Of a stretch of 64,000 nucleotides of DNA, positions 54,960 to 63,753 are shown piece by piece. Position 1 is the first letter of the stretch. Every line of letters starts with the position of its first letter. The DNA is from JAFNAG01 sp963824985 (GTDB lineage: Bacteria > Acidobacteriota > UBA6911). The notes beneath the pieces were generated by a model. That model worked only from the letters and a program-made list of their open reading frames with translations. It searched no databases and had not been told where the DNA came from. The DNA is taken from assembly GCA_963824985.1 (NCBI GenBank), contig CAWGRQ010000048.1, positions 1 through 64,000 on the forward strand. The letters are read 5' to 3'. A program made the position numbers and the translations under genes.

Positions 54960-55958
54960 ATGGAACGTATCTCGATCATTGGCGCCGGCAGCTGGGGAAC
55001 CGCTCTGGCGATCTCCCTGGCGCGCGCGGGTCGGCCGGTCACGCTGTGGGCCTATGAGCCCGAAGTCGTCGACAGCATCCGCGTGCACCGCGAAAACATC
55101 CTGTTTCTTCCAGGCGCCATCCTGCCGCCTCAGATTGAGGCGACCAATGATTTAAAGACGGCGCTCGCCGGCGCCGGCACGGTGCTCACCGTCATGCCCT
55201 CCCACTTCTGCCGGAGTTTGTTCGAGCGGATGATCCACTGGCTGAAGCCGGAAATGATCTTCGTAAGCGCCACCAAGGGGATCGACTGCGATCGGCTGAT
55301 GCGCATGAGCGAAATCATTCGCACGGCGCTCACACCCCGGTTCGAGCCGCACCTGTGTGTGCTCTCCGGACCGAGCTTTGCCAAGGAAGTGGCGCATGGC
55401 GATCCCACGGCCGTCGTGGTGGCCTCGGCGGACCGCGGCGTGGCGCTGCAGGTCCAGAAAGAGTTTTCCTCCCGAACCCTGCGGCTGTATACCTCGAACG
55501 ACGTGGTCGGCGTCGAAATGGGCGGCGCGCTCAAGAACGTGATTGCCATTGCGGCCGGGGTCATCGAAGGGTTGGGACTCGGCCATAATGCCATGGCAGC
55601 CCTGTTGACCCGTGGACTCGCCGAAATGACGAGACTGGCCTGCGCTTGCGGCGCCCGAAGAGAAACCATGGCCGGTCTCGCCGGCGTCGGCGACCTGACT
55701 CTGACCTGCACCGGCAGCCTCAGCCGCAACCGCAGCGTCGGCGTCGAGCTCGGCAAGGGGAGGAAACTGGCGGACATCATCAATTCCATGCGCATGGTCG
55801 CGGAAGGGGTAAAAACCACACGCGCGACGCTGGCGCTGGCGGAACGGCATCATGTTGATGTACCCATTACTTTCCAGGTAAGCCGTATCCTGGAAGGCGA
55901 GGTTTCCCCGCATGAGGCCATTAGGGAATTGATGGAGCGATCCCTGAAAGAAGAATGA
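54960..55958 (+). CDS. gpsA: NAD(P)H-dependent glycerol-3-phosphate dehydrogenase
   Basis: This 332-residue GpsA makes sn-glycerol-3-phosphate for phospholipid synthesis. The N-terminus ISIIGAGSWGTALAISLARAG binds the dinucleotide. SATKGID, LSGPSFAKEVAHGDPTAVV, GGALKNVIAIAAGVIEGLGLGHNAMAALLTRGLAEM and GLAGVGDLTLTCTGSLSRNRSVG are diagnostic, including the catalytic Lys in ALKN. The start at 54960 matches the family N-terminus. The downstream sirtuin frame overlaps only if its extended start is used. Confidence 0.95.
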   Translation: MERISIIGAGSWGTALAISLARAGRPVTLWAYEPEVVDSIRVHRENILFLPGAILPPQIEATNDLKTALAGAGTVLTVMPSHFCRSLFERMIHWLKPEMIFVSATKGIDCDRLMRMSEIIRTALTPRFEPHLCVLSGPSFAKEVAHGDPTAVVVASADRGVALQVQKEFSSRTLRLYTSNDVVGVEMGGALKNVIAIAAGVIEGLGLGHNAMAALLTRGLAEMTRLACACGARRETMAGLAGVGDLTLTCTGSLSRNRSVGVELGKGRKLADIINSMRMVAEGVKTTRATLALAERHHVDVPITFQVSRILEGEVSPHEAIRELMERSLKEE

Positions 55959-56059
55959 CGCGGGGCAGCGGGTTCGGTGGCCATGCCGGATTGCGCTCCG
56001 CACCATGCGGTTGCGGCGCTGCCTGGACAGGGCGGCGCGGGCGAAAGGAATTCGATTCA

Positions 56060-56833
56060 GTGAACTCGACGGATCTGATTGCCGGACTCGCGCGCCGCAT
56101 GGCCACCGCTTCCCGGGTTACCATATTGACCGGCGCCGGTGTTTCCGCTGCCAGCGGCGTGCCGACCTTCCGGGGCATTGAAGGCCTCTGGAAAAACTAC
56201 ACTCCTGAAAAGCTCGCCACTCCGGAGGCATTTCGCCGCGATCCCAAACTGGTATGGGAATGGTATAACTGGCGCCGCGAGATCGTCGCGCGGTGCAGCC
56301 CGAACGCCGCTCATTGCGTGATCGCCGACTGGAGCCGCCGCTACACTGGTCTGACTGTCATCACGCAGAACGTCGACGGGCTGCATGAGAGGGCAGGGGC
56401 CAGGAGTGTTGTTCGGTTTCACGGTTCCATCTGGGAGATCCTCTGCTGGCAGGGCTGTCCGGGAACGCCTGCGCGATGGTGGGACGACACCGTGCCTCTG
56501 CCTCAGATACCTCCGGCATGTCCCTATTGCGGTGGCCTGGCGCGTCCCGGAGTCGTCTGGTTTGGCGAAGCCATCGATGCCGAGATTCTGCAGCGTTCAC
56601 TGGCGGCGGCCGATTGCGACCTGTTTTTAGCCGTGGGAACTTCCGCGGTTGTTTACCCGGCCGCCGGTCTGGCGACCGAGGCGCACCGTTCAGGCGCCTA
56701 CACGGTGGAGGTCAATCCGGAAGTCACGCCCGCTTCCGGCGTCGTGGATCTGGCGATCCAGGGGAGGGCAGAGGAAATCCTGCCGGCCATAGACCGCATG
56801 ATTCAGGAACGTCTGCCCATCACGAACGAATAG
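56060..56833 (+). CDS. cobB: NAD-dependent protein deacylase, Sir2/CobB family
   Basis: The product has 257 residues. GAGVSAASGVPTFRG binds NAD, QNVDGLHERAG is the core, and the catalytic His is in VVRFHGS. A zinc knuckle is formed by CWQGC and CPYCGG, and VGTSAVVYPAA closes the fold. WEWYNWRRE carries the YxxR pair that defines class III sirtuins (SIRT5/E. coli CobB), which remove succinyl and malonyl groups as well as acetyl groups. GTG at 56060 with AAAGGAA upstream is chosen over an open extension to 55955, which has non-family sequence. Confidence 0.93.
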   Translation: MNSTDLIAGLARRMATASRVTILTGAGVSAASGVPTFRGIEGLWKNYTPEKLATPEAFRRDPKLVWEWYNWRREIVARCSPNAAHCVIADWSRRYTGLTVITQNVDGLHERAGARSVVRFHGSIWEILCWQGCPGTPARWWDDTVPLPQIPPACPYCGGLARPGVVWFGEAIDAEILQRSLAAADCDLFLAVGTSAVVYPAAGLATEAHRSGAYTVEVNPEVTPASGVVDLAIQGRAEEILPAIDRMIQERLPITNE

Positions 56834-56913
56834 CAGGATACGGTGCCGATCCGTGCGCAGGGCTTTTGCGGGCCCGAAAAACCCTGCCCGTGTTCTTCCG
56901 TGTCCGGATCGTT

Positions 56914-58263
56914 TCAGTCAATCAGGAGTCGTGCGCGATCCTCGACCGTGCGCCGGATGGCGGCGAGATGTTCCTCGGTGTCGGCTTCGAAACGAAGCAC
57001 CAGGACCGGCTGGGTGTTGGATGCCCTGACCAGTCCCCACCCGTGCTCGAACAGGATGCGGGCGCCGTCCACGTCGATGACCTGGTGGCTGCGTCGGAAG
57101 TCCGCGGTCAGGGCGCTCACGACATCGAACTTCTTCTCGTCCGGGCAATCGAGCCGGATCTCCGGGGTATACACCGTGGGGGGCAGGCCGTCCAGCAGGC
57201 TGGAGAGCGGGCCGTCGATCCACGACAGGATCTCCAGCAGGCGTGCTCCGGCATATATGGCGTCGTCGTAGCCGAAATAGCGATCGGCGAAGAACAGGTG
57301 CCCGCTCATTTCGCCCGCGAGCGCCGCGTCGACCTCCTTCATTCTGGCCTTGATCAGCGAGTGACCCACTTTCCACATGATGGGATTGCCGCCGTGGCCG
57401 CGGATATCGTCGAAAAGCGTTTGCGAACACTTGACCTCGGCGATGAATGTGGCTCCTGGGCGCTGCCGCAGGATGGCGCGGGAAAAGATCACCATAAGCT
57501 GATCTCCCCAGATAATCCTGCCGCTCTCATCGACCACGCCGATGCGATCCCCGTCGCCGTCGAATGCGATCGCAAGGTCGGCGCGCTGCTCGCGCAGGGT
57601 AGCTATGGCGAAGCGCATGTTTTCCACGATGGTCGGGTCCGGGTGGTGGTGTGGGAAGCGGCTGTCCGGTTCGCAGAAGAGCTCAACCACGTCGCACCCC
57701 AGTTCGCGATAGAGCGGCACCCCCACAAACCCGCCGACGCCGTTGCCGGCGTCGACCACAACCTTCAATTGCCGCGGTCCCATCCGGATCCCCGAGATGA
57801 GATGCCTGTGATAGAGCGGCAGCACGGACTTTTCCGCGGCTCCGCCGCCGCCGGAGGCGAAGGCGCGTGCCAGAGCGATATCGCGGATTTCCTTGATCTG
57901 CGGGCCGAAAATCGTGCTTCTGCCCAGACAGACCTTGAATCCGTTATTGTCGCTGGGATTGTGGCTTCCCGTGATCATTACACCGCCGTCGATGTTCTCC
58001 GTGAAGAGGGTAAAATAGAGCACCGGAGTCGGCACCAGTCCGACATCGAGCACGTCGCACCCGGTTTCGTTCAGGCCCTGAATCACGAGATCGCGGAACC
58101 GGGGCGAGCTCTCGCGGGCGTCGCGGCCGATGCCGATGCGACGGGCGTTGTGTCTGTGGTAGAAAGTTCCCAGAGCGCGCGCCAGGTCAAGCACCACCGC
58201 TTCGGTCAGATCCTTGCCCACCACTCCGCGGATATCGTACTCGCGAAAAATATTGGGATTCAT
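56914..58263 (-). CDS. phosphomannomutase/phosphoglucomutase
   Basis: This 449-residue alpha-D-phosphohexomutase starts NIFREYDIRGVVGKDL, typical of the AlgC/ManB branch. The phosphoserine loop is VMITGSHNPSDNNGFK. The metal-binding loop is IAFDGDGDRIGVVDE. The sugar-binding loop is AGEMSGHLFFADRYFGYDDAIYAG, and the phosphate-contact loop is VRASNTQPVLVLRFEA. It interconverts the 1- and 6-phosphates of mannose or glucose for nucleotide-sugar and polysaccharide synthesis. It is followed in the opposite reading direction by a sirtuin and shares an operon with the upstream SDR gene (12-bp gap). Confidence 0.94.
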   Translation of the reverse strand: MNPNIFREYDIRGVVGKDLTEAVVLDLARALGTFYHRHNARRIGIGRDARESSPRFRDLVIQGLNETGCDVLDVGLVPTPVLYFTLFTENIDGGVMITGSHNPSDNNGFKVCLGRSTIFGPQIKEIRDIALARAFASGGGGAAEKSVLPLYHRHLISGIRMGPRQLKVVVDAGNGVGGFVGVPLYRELGCDVVELFCEPDSRFPHHHPDPTIVENMRFAIATLREQRADLAIAFDGDGDRIGVVDESGRIIWGDQLMVIFSRAILRQRPGATFIAEVKCSQTLFDDIRGHGGNPIMWKVGHSLIKARMKEVDAALAGEMSGHLFFADRYFGYDDAIYAGARLLEILSWIDGPLSSLLDGLPPTVYTPEIRLDCPDEKKFDVVSALTADFRRSHQVIDVDGARILFEHGWGLVRASNTQPVLVLRFEADTEEHLAAIRRTVEDRARLLID

Positions 58264-58275
58264 AAGGTTCCTCCG

Positions 58276-59028
58276 TCAGCGGCTGGCGAGACCGCCGCAG
58301 ATTTCGCCGCCGTCCAGGGTATAGACGTGGCCGGTGATATAAGCGGCATCGTCCGATGCGAGGAAGGCGAACAGGGCCCCCACCTCTTCCGGTCGTGCGT
58401 GCCGCCGCAACGGAATCTTCAGGTTTACCTGTTCGAGCATTTCGTCGGTGTATTCGGCGCGCTGCATGGGAGTGAGGACATATCCCGGGGCTACCGCATT
58501 GACTCGAACCGCGGGCGCCAGCTCGAGCGCCATCGACCGCGTGAGTTCGATGACGCCGGCCTTGGTTGCATTGTAGTCGGCATAGTAGGGGTATCCCATG
58601 ATGCCGTTCGTGGATGCGGTGTTCAGAATGACTCCGCTGCCGCGCTGCACCATGTGGCGGGCGGCGCTCTGGGCAACATAAAAATTCCCGGTCAGATTGA
58701 CGGCCACCACCTGTGCCCACTCCTCCGGAGTGATCTTGAGAAACGGGTGGCGGATGCTGATGCCGGCGTTGTTGATCAGGATGTCCACGCTGCCCATGAG
58801 ATGCAAACAGGTTTCGAAGGCCGACTGAACCTGATCGAGGCTAGATACGTCGGCTGGCACTGTGCCGGACAGGTCCGGCAGTTCTTCAAGGATTTTTGCC
58901 AGGCCGCGTTCATCCTTGTCGAGCACGCAGACGCGGGCTCCCTCTTCCAGAAACCGCCCGGCGGCCGCTGCTCCGATGCCGCTGGCGCCGCCGGTGATCA
59001 AGACCCTTTTGCCCCTGAGTCCCCGCAT
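58276..59028 (-). CDS. short-chain dehydrogenase/reductase
   Basis: This 250-residue classical SDR has TGGASGIG for cofactor binding (residues 12-19). VCVLDKDE suggests NAD+ preference (Asp at the end of beta-2). DILINNAGIS is followed by catalytic Ser in LNTASTNG, YxxxK in YADYNATKAG, and the ending VYTLDGGEICG. GGAGGGG lies 7 nt before the ATG at 59028. The substrate cannot be told from sequence. It is divergent from the TPP decarboxylase genes across a 219-bp gap. Confidence 0.92.
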   Translation of the reverse strand: MRGLRGKRVLITGGASGIGAAAAGRFLEEGARVCVLDKDERGLAKILEELPDLSGTVPADVSSLDQVQSAFETCLHLMGSVDILINNAGISIRHPFLKITPEEWAQVVAVNLTGNFYVAQSAARHMVQRGSGVILNTASTNGIMGYPYYADYNATKAGVIELTRSMALELAPAVRVNAVAPGYVLTPMQRAEYTDEMLEQVNLKIPLRRHARPEEVGALFAFLASDDAAYITGHVYTLDGGEICGGLASR

Positions 59029-59247
59029 CCGAACCCCTCCTGCAAAGCACTGAAGATAGGCTGTTCGCGGGCATGATGCAATTGTTTTCCGCTTCAGGCA
59101 CGATATGGTAAGGTTCTGCCGGTGGGATCTTCGCGACTGCCGGGAAACCGGGAATCTCCGCCTGTCCGCACGGCATAGCGGGGCAGGGAAGGATCGGAAA
59201 AGAGGGTTCCATACCCGATCCCAAAGGTCGTCATCAAGAGGTGGCTC

Positions 59248-59787
59248 ATGATCCGGGCGCAGCTCATTCTCCAGGAACTTAAACACAACGGGGTGACACA
59301 CGTCGTCGGGCTTCCCGACAATTCATCCGCAGCCCTGCTGAAACTCCTGCAGAGTGAGACGGACATCAGGTTCGTGGCCGTGACGCGCGAAGGGGAGGCC
59401 TTTGCCCTGGCCGCGGGTTTGTGGATCGGAGGGCAATCTCCGGTCGTGCTGGTGCAGAACACCGGGTTTTTCGAGAGCGGCGACAGCCTCCGCGGCACCG
59501 CCATCCGCATGAGAATTCCGCTGGTCTGCCTGATTACCTACCGCGGGTATAGGAAGATAGCGGGCCTGCAAGATAGCGGGATGCTCCCGGAAGTGAACGC
59601 CGAAACTCTCAGCCAGGCTCATCTTGACTCGGCTGCGCTCATTACCGAGCCGACCCTCAAGGCATGGGGAGTGCCATTCGATTTTATGCGCGGCGATGAT
59701 GATGTGCCGAAAGTGTTTGCTGCCTTCCGGAAGGCGGCCGAGGGCGCGCAACCGGTTGCCCTTCTGATCACGGAGGACATGAGTTGA
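59248..59787 (+). CDS. TPP-dependent decarboxylase, alpha (pyrimidine-binding) subunit
   Basis: This 179-residue protein has the N-terminal (Pyr) half of a thiamine-diphosphate enzyme: ILQELKHNGVTHVVGLPDNSSAALLKLLQ, then AVTREGEAFALAAGLWIGG with the activating Glu, and VVLVQNTGFFESGDSLRGTAIRMRIPLVCLITYRG. This layout matches the small-subunit arrangement of sulfopyruvate/phosphonopyruvate decarboxylases (ComD-type). The partner half is encoded 48 bp downstream. Confidence 0.85.
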   Translation: MIRAQLILQELKHNGVTHVVGLPDNSSAALLKLLQSETDIRFVAVTREGEAFALAAGLWIGGQSPVVLVQNTGFFESGDSLRGTAIRMRIPLVCLITYRGYRKIAGLQDSGMLPEVNAETLSQAHLDSAALITEPTLKAWGVPFDFMRGDDDVPKVFAAFRKAAEGAQPVALLITEDMS

Positions 59788-59835
59788 AACGGCGGATGCA
59801 GCCCTGCTCGGGGCCTGCGTTCGCATGGGAAATCG

Positions 59836-60462
59836 ATGCTGACAAAGGATGAGCTGCTCAAACCCCTGGCCGACGCGCGCGGGGATGCCGTGGTGGTTAC
59901 CTGCATGGGCGTCACGCGCCCCTGGGGAAAGCATTCGCAGAGTGATTTTGATTTTGCCTCGGCGGACAGCGCGATGGGGCACACGGCGGACCTCGCCCTC
60001 GGTATTGCCCTGGCGCATCCCGAGCGGCAGGTAATCTGCTTGAACGGCGACGGCAGCATGCTCATGTCTTTGGGCACGCTGGTTACGGCGGCTCAGGCGG
60101 CGGCAGGGAATTTCATCCTGTTCGTCATTCAGAACGACAGTTACGAAATCACCGGCAATCAGCCGATCCCAGGGGCCGGTCGGATTGATTTCTCTGAATT
60201 GGCGCGTGGCGCCGGGTTCGCCGCAGTGTTTTCTTTTGAAGATGCGGACGATTATGCCTCATCCTTGCCGGCGGTGTTGTCGTCCGCTGGACCGGTTCTG
60301 GTGGTTGTGAAGGTGGAGCCTGGCTCCGAAGGCCCGATCAGCCGCAGCCAGAGGGAGGAGGCTCCCTATTTGAGAGTTTCCATCGCCGAGTCGGCACGCG
60401 GGCTGCGCCGCGCCCTCACCGAACCCCCGCGTGCGCCCCGGGCGCATGACAGGCTGCTTTGA
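59836..60462 (+). CDS. TPP-dependent decarboxylase, beta (diphosphate-binding) subunit
   Basis: This 208-residue protein carries the PP half: DSAMGHTADLALGIALAHPERQVICLNGDGSMLMSLGTLVTAAQAA and, 26 residues after GDG, NDSYEITGNQ, completing the TPP/Mg motif. It pairs with the alpha subunit to decarboxylate a 3-substituted pyruvate; phosphonopyruvate, sulfopyruvate or a related 2-oxo acid are possible. There are no phosphonate or sulfonate genes nearby to choose between them. The last dozen residues (EPPRAPRAHDRLL) are encoded inside a dispersed repeat that begins at about 60430, so the native C-terminus was probably replaced. Confidence 0.85.
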   Translation: MLTKDELLKPLADARGDAVVVTCMGVTRPWGKHSQSDFDFASADSAMGHTADLALGIALAHPERQVICLNGDGSMLMSLGTLVTAAQAAAGNFILFVIQNDSYEITGNQPIPGAGRIDFSELARGAGFAAVFSFEDADDYASSLPAVLSSAGPVLVVVKVEPGSEGPISRSQREEAPYLRVSIAESARGLRRALTEPPRAPRAHDRLL

Positions 60463-60625
60463 AAACAGAGGGAAAGGCGACAACCTTCGGGATCGGTATC
60501 GGGTCGCAATCGCAGTCCCAATCGGCCTTCCCAGTCCGAAACAGTCGATTGCGATTGCGATAGCGATTCCGACCCCGACAATTGCCAAACATAGAGGCAC
60601 GACCTTTTATGCGTAGCAGGATACG
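60430..60625. repeat. dispersed repeat, fifth copy with hexamer-like tail
   Basis: GTGCGCCCCGGGCGCATGAC followed by AGGCTGCTTTGAAAACAGAG matches the 17.1-17.5 kb repeat family. As there, it is followed by a stretch dominated by TCG/GAT-type units (GGTATCGGGTCGCAATCGCA, then GATTGCGATTGCGATAGCGA), arranged as an imperfect inverted repeat. It separates the decarboxylase from the pseudokinase gene. Confidence 0.65.
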
Positions 60626-60660
60626 CCCGGGGTGCAGAGGAGGCCGGTGACACATGCCCG

Positions 60661-63600
60661 CTACCGGTCGATGGCCTTCAATTCACCCCACGTTCGCAGG
60701 AGCGCCTGAGCCGACTGGGGATCCTGGAGTTTGAACGAGGACATTTCTTTGCCATCGGTTGCGAACTCGATCACGGCCGTCCGATCCTCAATTCTGAGTT
60801 GCAGAATCTTGAAGGGCAGATTGAAGCCGTGGGATCCTGAGCCGGGCCTGAAGACCACGTCGTAGTAATTTACGACCAGTTCGCCCTTGCAGCTGCCCCG
60901 GAACAGGCCGTGAGTATGCTCGACTGCAAATCGGTAGACCTGCTCTTTCGCCTTGTTTTTTCGCATCCGGTCGCGGTCGGCATCGGTCATCGGTCTGACG
61001 GCCTGTTTCGAAAGGTCATAGATCAATGAGGCCTGTTGACCATTGGCGAAGGTCTGATTGGAAATGATCTCGAGCCCGGAGCCCCCCCTGACCGACAGCT
61101 TATGCTTGCCGGCAGGCACCGATTGATTGACAAGTTCGCCGTTGTTCCCGATGGGCTGATCATCAAACATCAGCTGGCCGCGGTCGGAAATGGGATAGAT
61201 GCTCAGGGTGGCGCTGCCAGGCTCAGAGCCCGACTCGGCACGACGCCGAAGTTCGGGCAGATTGGGATCGTTGGGATTGAGGCGTCCGACATGTTCGAGG
61301 GCCAGAGCGGCCTCGGGATACCTGCGGGCGGCGAGGGCGGCCTCATACGCCTTCAGGTTCTGCTGCAATTCGGCGGTGCGATTGCGCAGGTCCTGCGCCA
61401 CCGCCAGCTGGGGATCCTGGGCCAGTTGCCCGTCGGCGACGCGGAGCGCCGCGTCATAGTTTCCCTGACGATAGAAAGTCTCGATCTCGCGTGTAAGCGT
61501 TTCGCCCGCTTTTTGGCGCCGGGCAGCTTCCTGCTGTCTTGCCTGCTCGGAGGCGAGATTCCGAGCCAACTCGGCGTTTTTGGCTTCGAGCCGCTTGCGC
61601 AGAGAGACAACCTCGCTGCCGCCGGGACGAAGCAGCTCGGCTTTATCCAAATCTGCCTTGGCTTTGTCGAGCTTTCCGTTCCTGATCGCCGTGGAGGCGC
61701 TGGCCAGCAGTGTTTTCACTTGCTGCGACGCAGGATCCGGTTCTTTCACCGGCGCGCTTTCGCGTTCAATCCGCGCCAGTTCATCGATGGCCGGGGCAAA
61801 ATCCGGATCTGTTTCCAGCAGCCGCTGCAGGAAGATCCTGCTGTCCGCGTTGCGGCCGGCAGCGCTCAGGGCACGCGCTTCGTCCAGCAGGATATTGCGG
61901 CGTTCGGATAAAAGGCGATCTCCCGCGAGGCCGGGATCCATCGATTCAGCGCCCATGGGAGAGAGCACACCGCTCGCGGCCGGGGGCGGCAGGACCGATC
62001 GGACTTGTGTCGCACCCGTTTCGGGACGGTTCCTCATCCAGGACGGGACGGCGATGGCGAGCGCGAGCAGCAGCGCCGCCGCGCAGATCCAGAGATTGGT
62101 CCTTTTCAGATTCCAGGATGAGCGTGCTGGACGTGCCGGTATTGCCTCGCCCCTTGGGGCGCCCGGCGAATCGGGGAACTCGCCCTGCGCTCGGACTCGT
62201 GCGGCGCGTGGAGGCGCCATCGCTGCCCGGGGTTCGATCGCCGAACGGGCCGCGGAGCGCTCCTGCTTCGGCCGGAACGGTTCGCGCCCGACTCCTGAGG
62301 TCGGAGGCCCGGGCGAGGCGGCCACCGGGTTGGTACGTTCTTCCGCGGGCATGGGCTCGGAACTCCCCTTCAAGGAAGGCTCGGCTGCCTTCCGTATCAG
62401 ATCCTGCCCCTGATCTATGTTTCTTAAAAGCTCGTACACGAGATCCTGAGCGAGAGGACGCTTCGATTGCGAAGACTCCGCGGCCGCGCGAGCCGACGCG
62501 GCCACGGGAGAAGGCGAAGGCGGTCCTTCCGGTGCTGCTTCTGAACCCCGAGGCTGGGGCGGCTCCTTCACCTGTTTGTGGGCCTGCATGAAGGCATCTT
62601 GAGGCACAGGAGGTTGTATCGGAAGGGGCTGCGCCATGGCTGCCGGGACATCGCCGCTAGGGATGGCGGAATCTTCGTTTCGTGGGCCTGATTCTTCAAT
62701 TGCCGTTAAGGATATGCAGCCCGGATCGGTCGCGCTCAGCAGCAGGTCGTGGTATTCGGCAAGCGACGTCAGCAATCGATTGAGAGTCTGATAGTCCGGC
62801 GCCGTGCGTCCGCGTAAGGCCTGATCCACCTCGTTGGCGAGCACCGCGAGGCCGGGTTCCGCACCGTGTTTGCGGGCTGCGTGTCTCAGGCGCGGCGCCG
62901 CGGCTTGAAGTTCAATGCGCATGAGCTCCGAATCTTCCGCCAACTCCGCGAGCAGCTGCCGGCTGGCCGCCACGATCTCCGCCGGTCCGGAGAACCGCTC
63001 CTCCGGGTCTTTGGCCAGACATTTCTCCAGGATGGGCCACAGGTTCATGGGGAACTCGGGAAACTGCTCTACGGTCGGGAAATGGGTCAGCTGCAGGATA
63101 TTTTCGCGCACCTTGCCGCTGTCGGCATCGTGGAAGGGATGCATGCCGGTGACAAATTCATAAAAAATGAGGCCCAGAGAAAAGACCTCGGACGGGGGGG
63201 CAATATCCAGGCCCTGCAATTGTTCCGGAGACAGGTAGGCACTTGATTTCCGGCCTGTGACGGACAGGACCGGCGCATGTGGGGGCAAACAGCCGACATC
63301 GAAGTTGGTGAGCTTGACCGTGCCGTCCGGCAAAATATGGATGTTGCCGGGCTCGAGGTTGCGGTGCCGGATTCCAAGCCCATGTGCGTGACCCAGAGCA
63401 GAGGCTGCCTGAAGCATGACTGCGATCTTCCGTTCCACCGGCATCAAGGCATGCTCGGCGATGAGCGTTCGCAGGTCCTTACCCTGCAACCACTCCAGCA
63501 CCATGAAACCCCGCCCGGCGTCGATTCCGTAATCGAATATCCGGGCGACATTTGGATGCTCCAAAGCCGCCAGGGTCCGGCACTCGGCGCTGAACCGATC

Positions 63601-63753
63601 GCGAAGGGACTCATTCCACTGGATGTCGGGGCCGAATGTGCGGATCTCGACGTGGCGCTGGTGTGCACTGTCATACGCCTTGTATACGGTTACGCCGGGT
63701 TCCGTTTCCTGCTGTTCCAGAAATCCGTACTGCTCCAAAGTATCCATAGTCAT
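60661..63753 (-). CDS. pseudokinase with PEGA-like C-terminal domain
   Basis: The product has 1030 residues. Residues 5-270 have the shape of a Hanks kinase (ECRTLAALEHPNVARIFDYG, LSPEQLQG, EVFSLGLIFYEFVTGMHPF). All catalytic positions are changed: no glycine loop (TEPGVTVYKAY), VAIK Lys is Arg38 (VEIR), HRD is HRN (130-132) with the following Lys as Glu, and DFG is NFD (150-152). A Pro/Ala-rich linker spans about 380-545. One membrane helix (LWICAAALLLALAIAVPSWM, about 553-573), helical TPR-like repeats and a terminal beta region (PEGA-like, then VEHTHGLFRGSCKGELVVNYYDVVFRPG) follow. It could be a scaffold or sensor in the same pathway as the active kinase at 9.9-15.1 kb. ATG at 63753 or 63747 may be used. 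Confidence 0.88.
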   Translation of the reverse strand: MTMDTLEQYGFLEQQETEPGVTVYKAYDSAHQRHVEIRTFGPDIQWNESLRDRFSAECRTLAALEHPNVARIFDYGIDAGRGFMVLEWLQGKDLRTLIAEHALMPVERKIAVMLQAASALGHAHGLGIRHRNLEPGNIHILPDGTVKLTNFDVGCLPPHAPVLSVTGRKSSAYLSPEQLQGLDIAPPSEVFSLGLIFYEFVTGMHPFHDADSGKVRENILQLTHFPTVEQFPEFPMNLWPILEKCLAKDPEERFSGPAEIVAASRQLLAELAEDSELMRIELQAAAPRLRHAARKHGAEPGLAVLANEVDQALRGRTAPDYQTLNRLLTSLAEYHDLLLSATDPGCISLTAIEESGPRNEDSAIPSGDVPAAMAQPLPIQPPVPQDAFMQAHKQVKEPPQPRGSEAAPEGPPSPSPVAASARAAAESSQSKRPLAQDLVYELLRNIDQGQDLIRKAAEPSLKGSSEPMPAEERTNPVAASPGPPTSGVGREPFRPKQERSAARSAIEPRAAMAPPRAARVRAQGEFPDSPGAPRGEAIPARPARSSWNLKRTNLWICAAALLLALAIAVPSWMRNRPETGATQVRSVLPPPAASGVLSPMGAESMDPGLAGDRLLSERRNILLDEARALSAAGRNADSRIFLQRLLETDPDFAPAIDELARIERESAPVKEPDPASQQVKTLLASASTAIRNGKLDKAKADLDKAELLRPGGSEVVSLRKRLEAKNAELARNLASEQARQQEAARRQKAGETLTREIETFYRQGNYDAALRVADGQLAQDPQLAVAQDLRNRTAELQQNLKAYEAALAARRYPEAALALEHVGRLNPNDPNLPELRRRAESGSEPGSATLSIYPISDRGQLMFDDQPIGNNGELVNQSVPAGKHKLSVRGGSGLEIISNQTFANGQQASLIYDLSKQAVRPMTDADRDRMRKNKAKEQVYRFAVEHTHGLFRGSCKGELVVNYYDVVFRPGSGSHGFNLPFKILQLRIEDRTAVIEFATDGKEMSSFKLQDPQSAQALLRTWGELKAIDR

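Noticed and set aside
56476..59076. 866-codon plus-strand frame opposite the phosphohexomutase and SDR genes
   Set aside because: It spans two well-supported genes and part of the sirtuin in another frame, and its translation has no recognisable domain.
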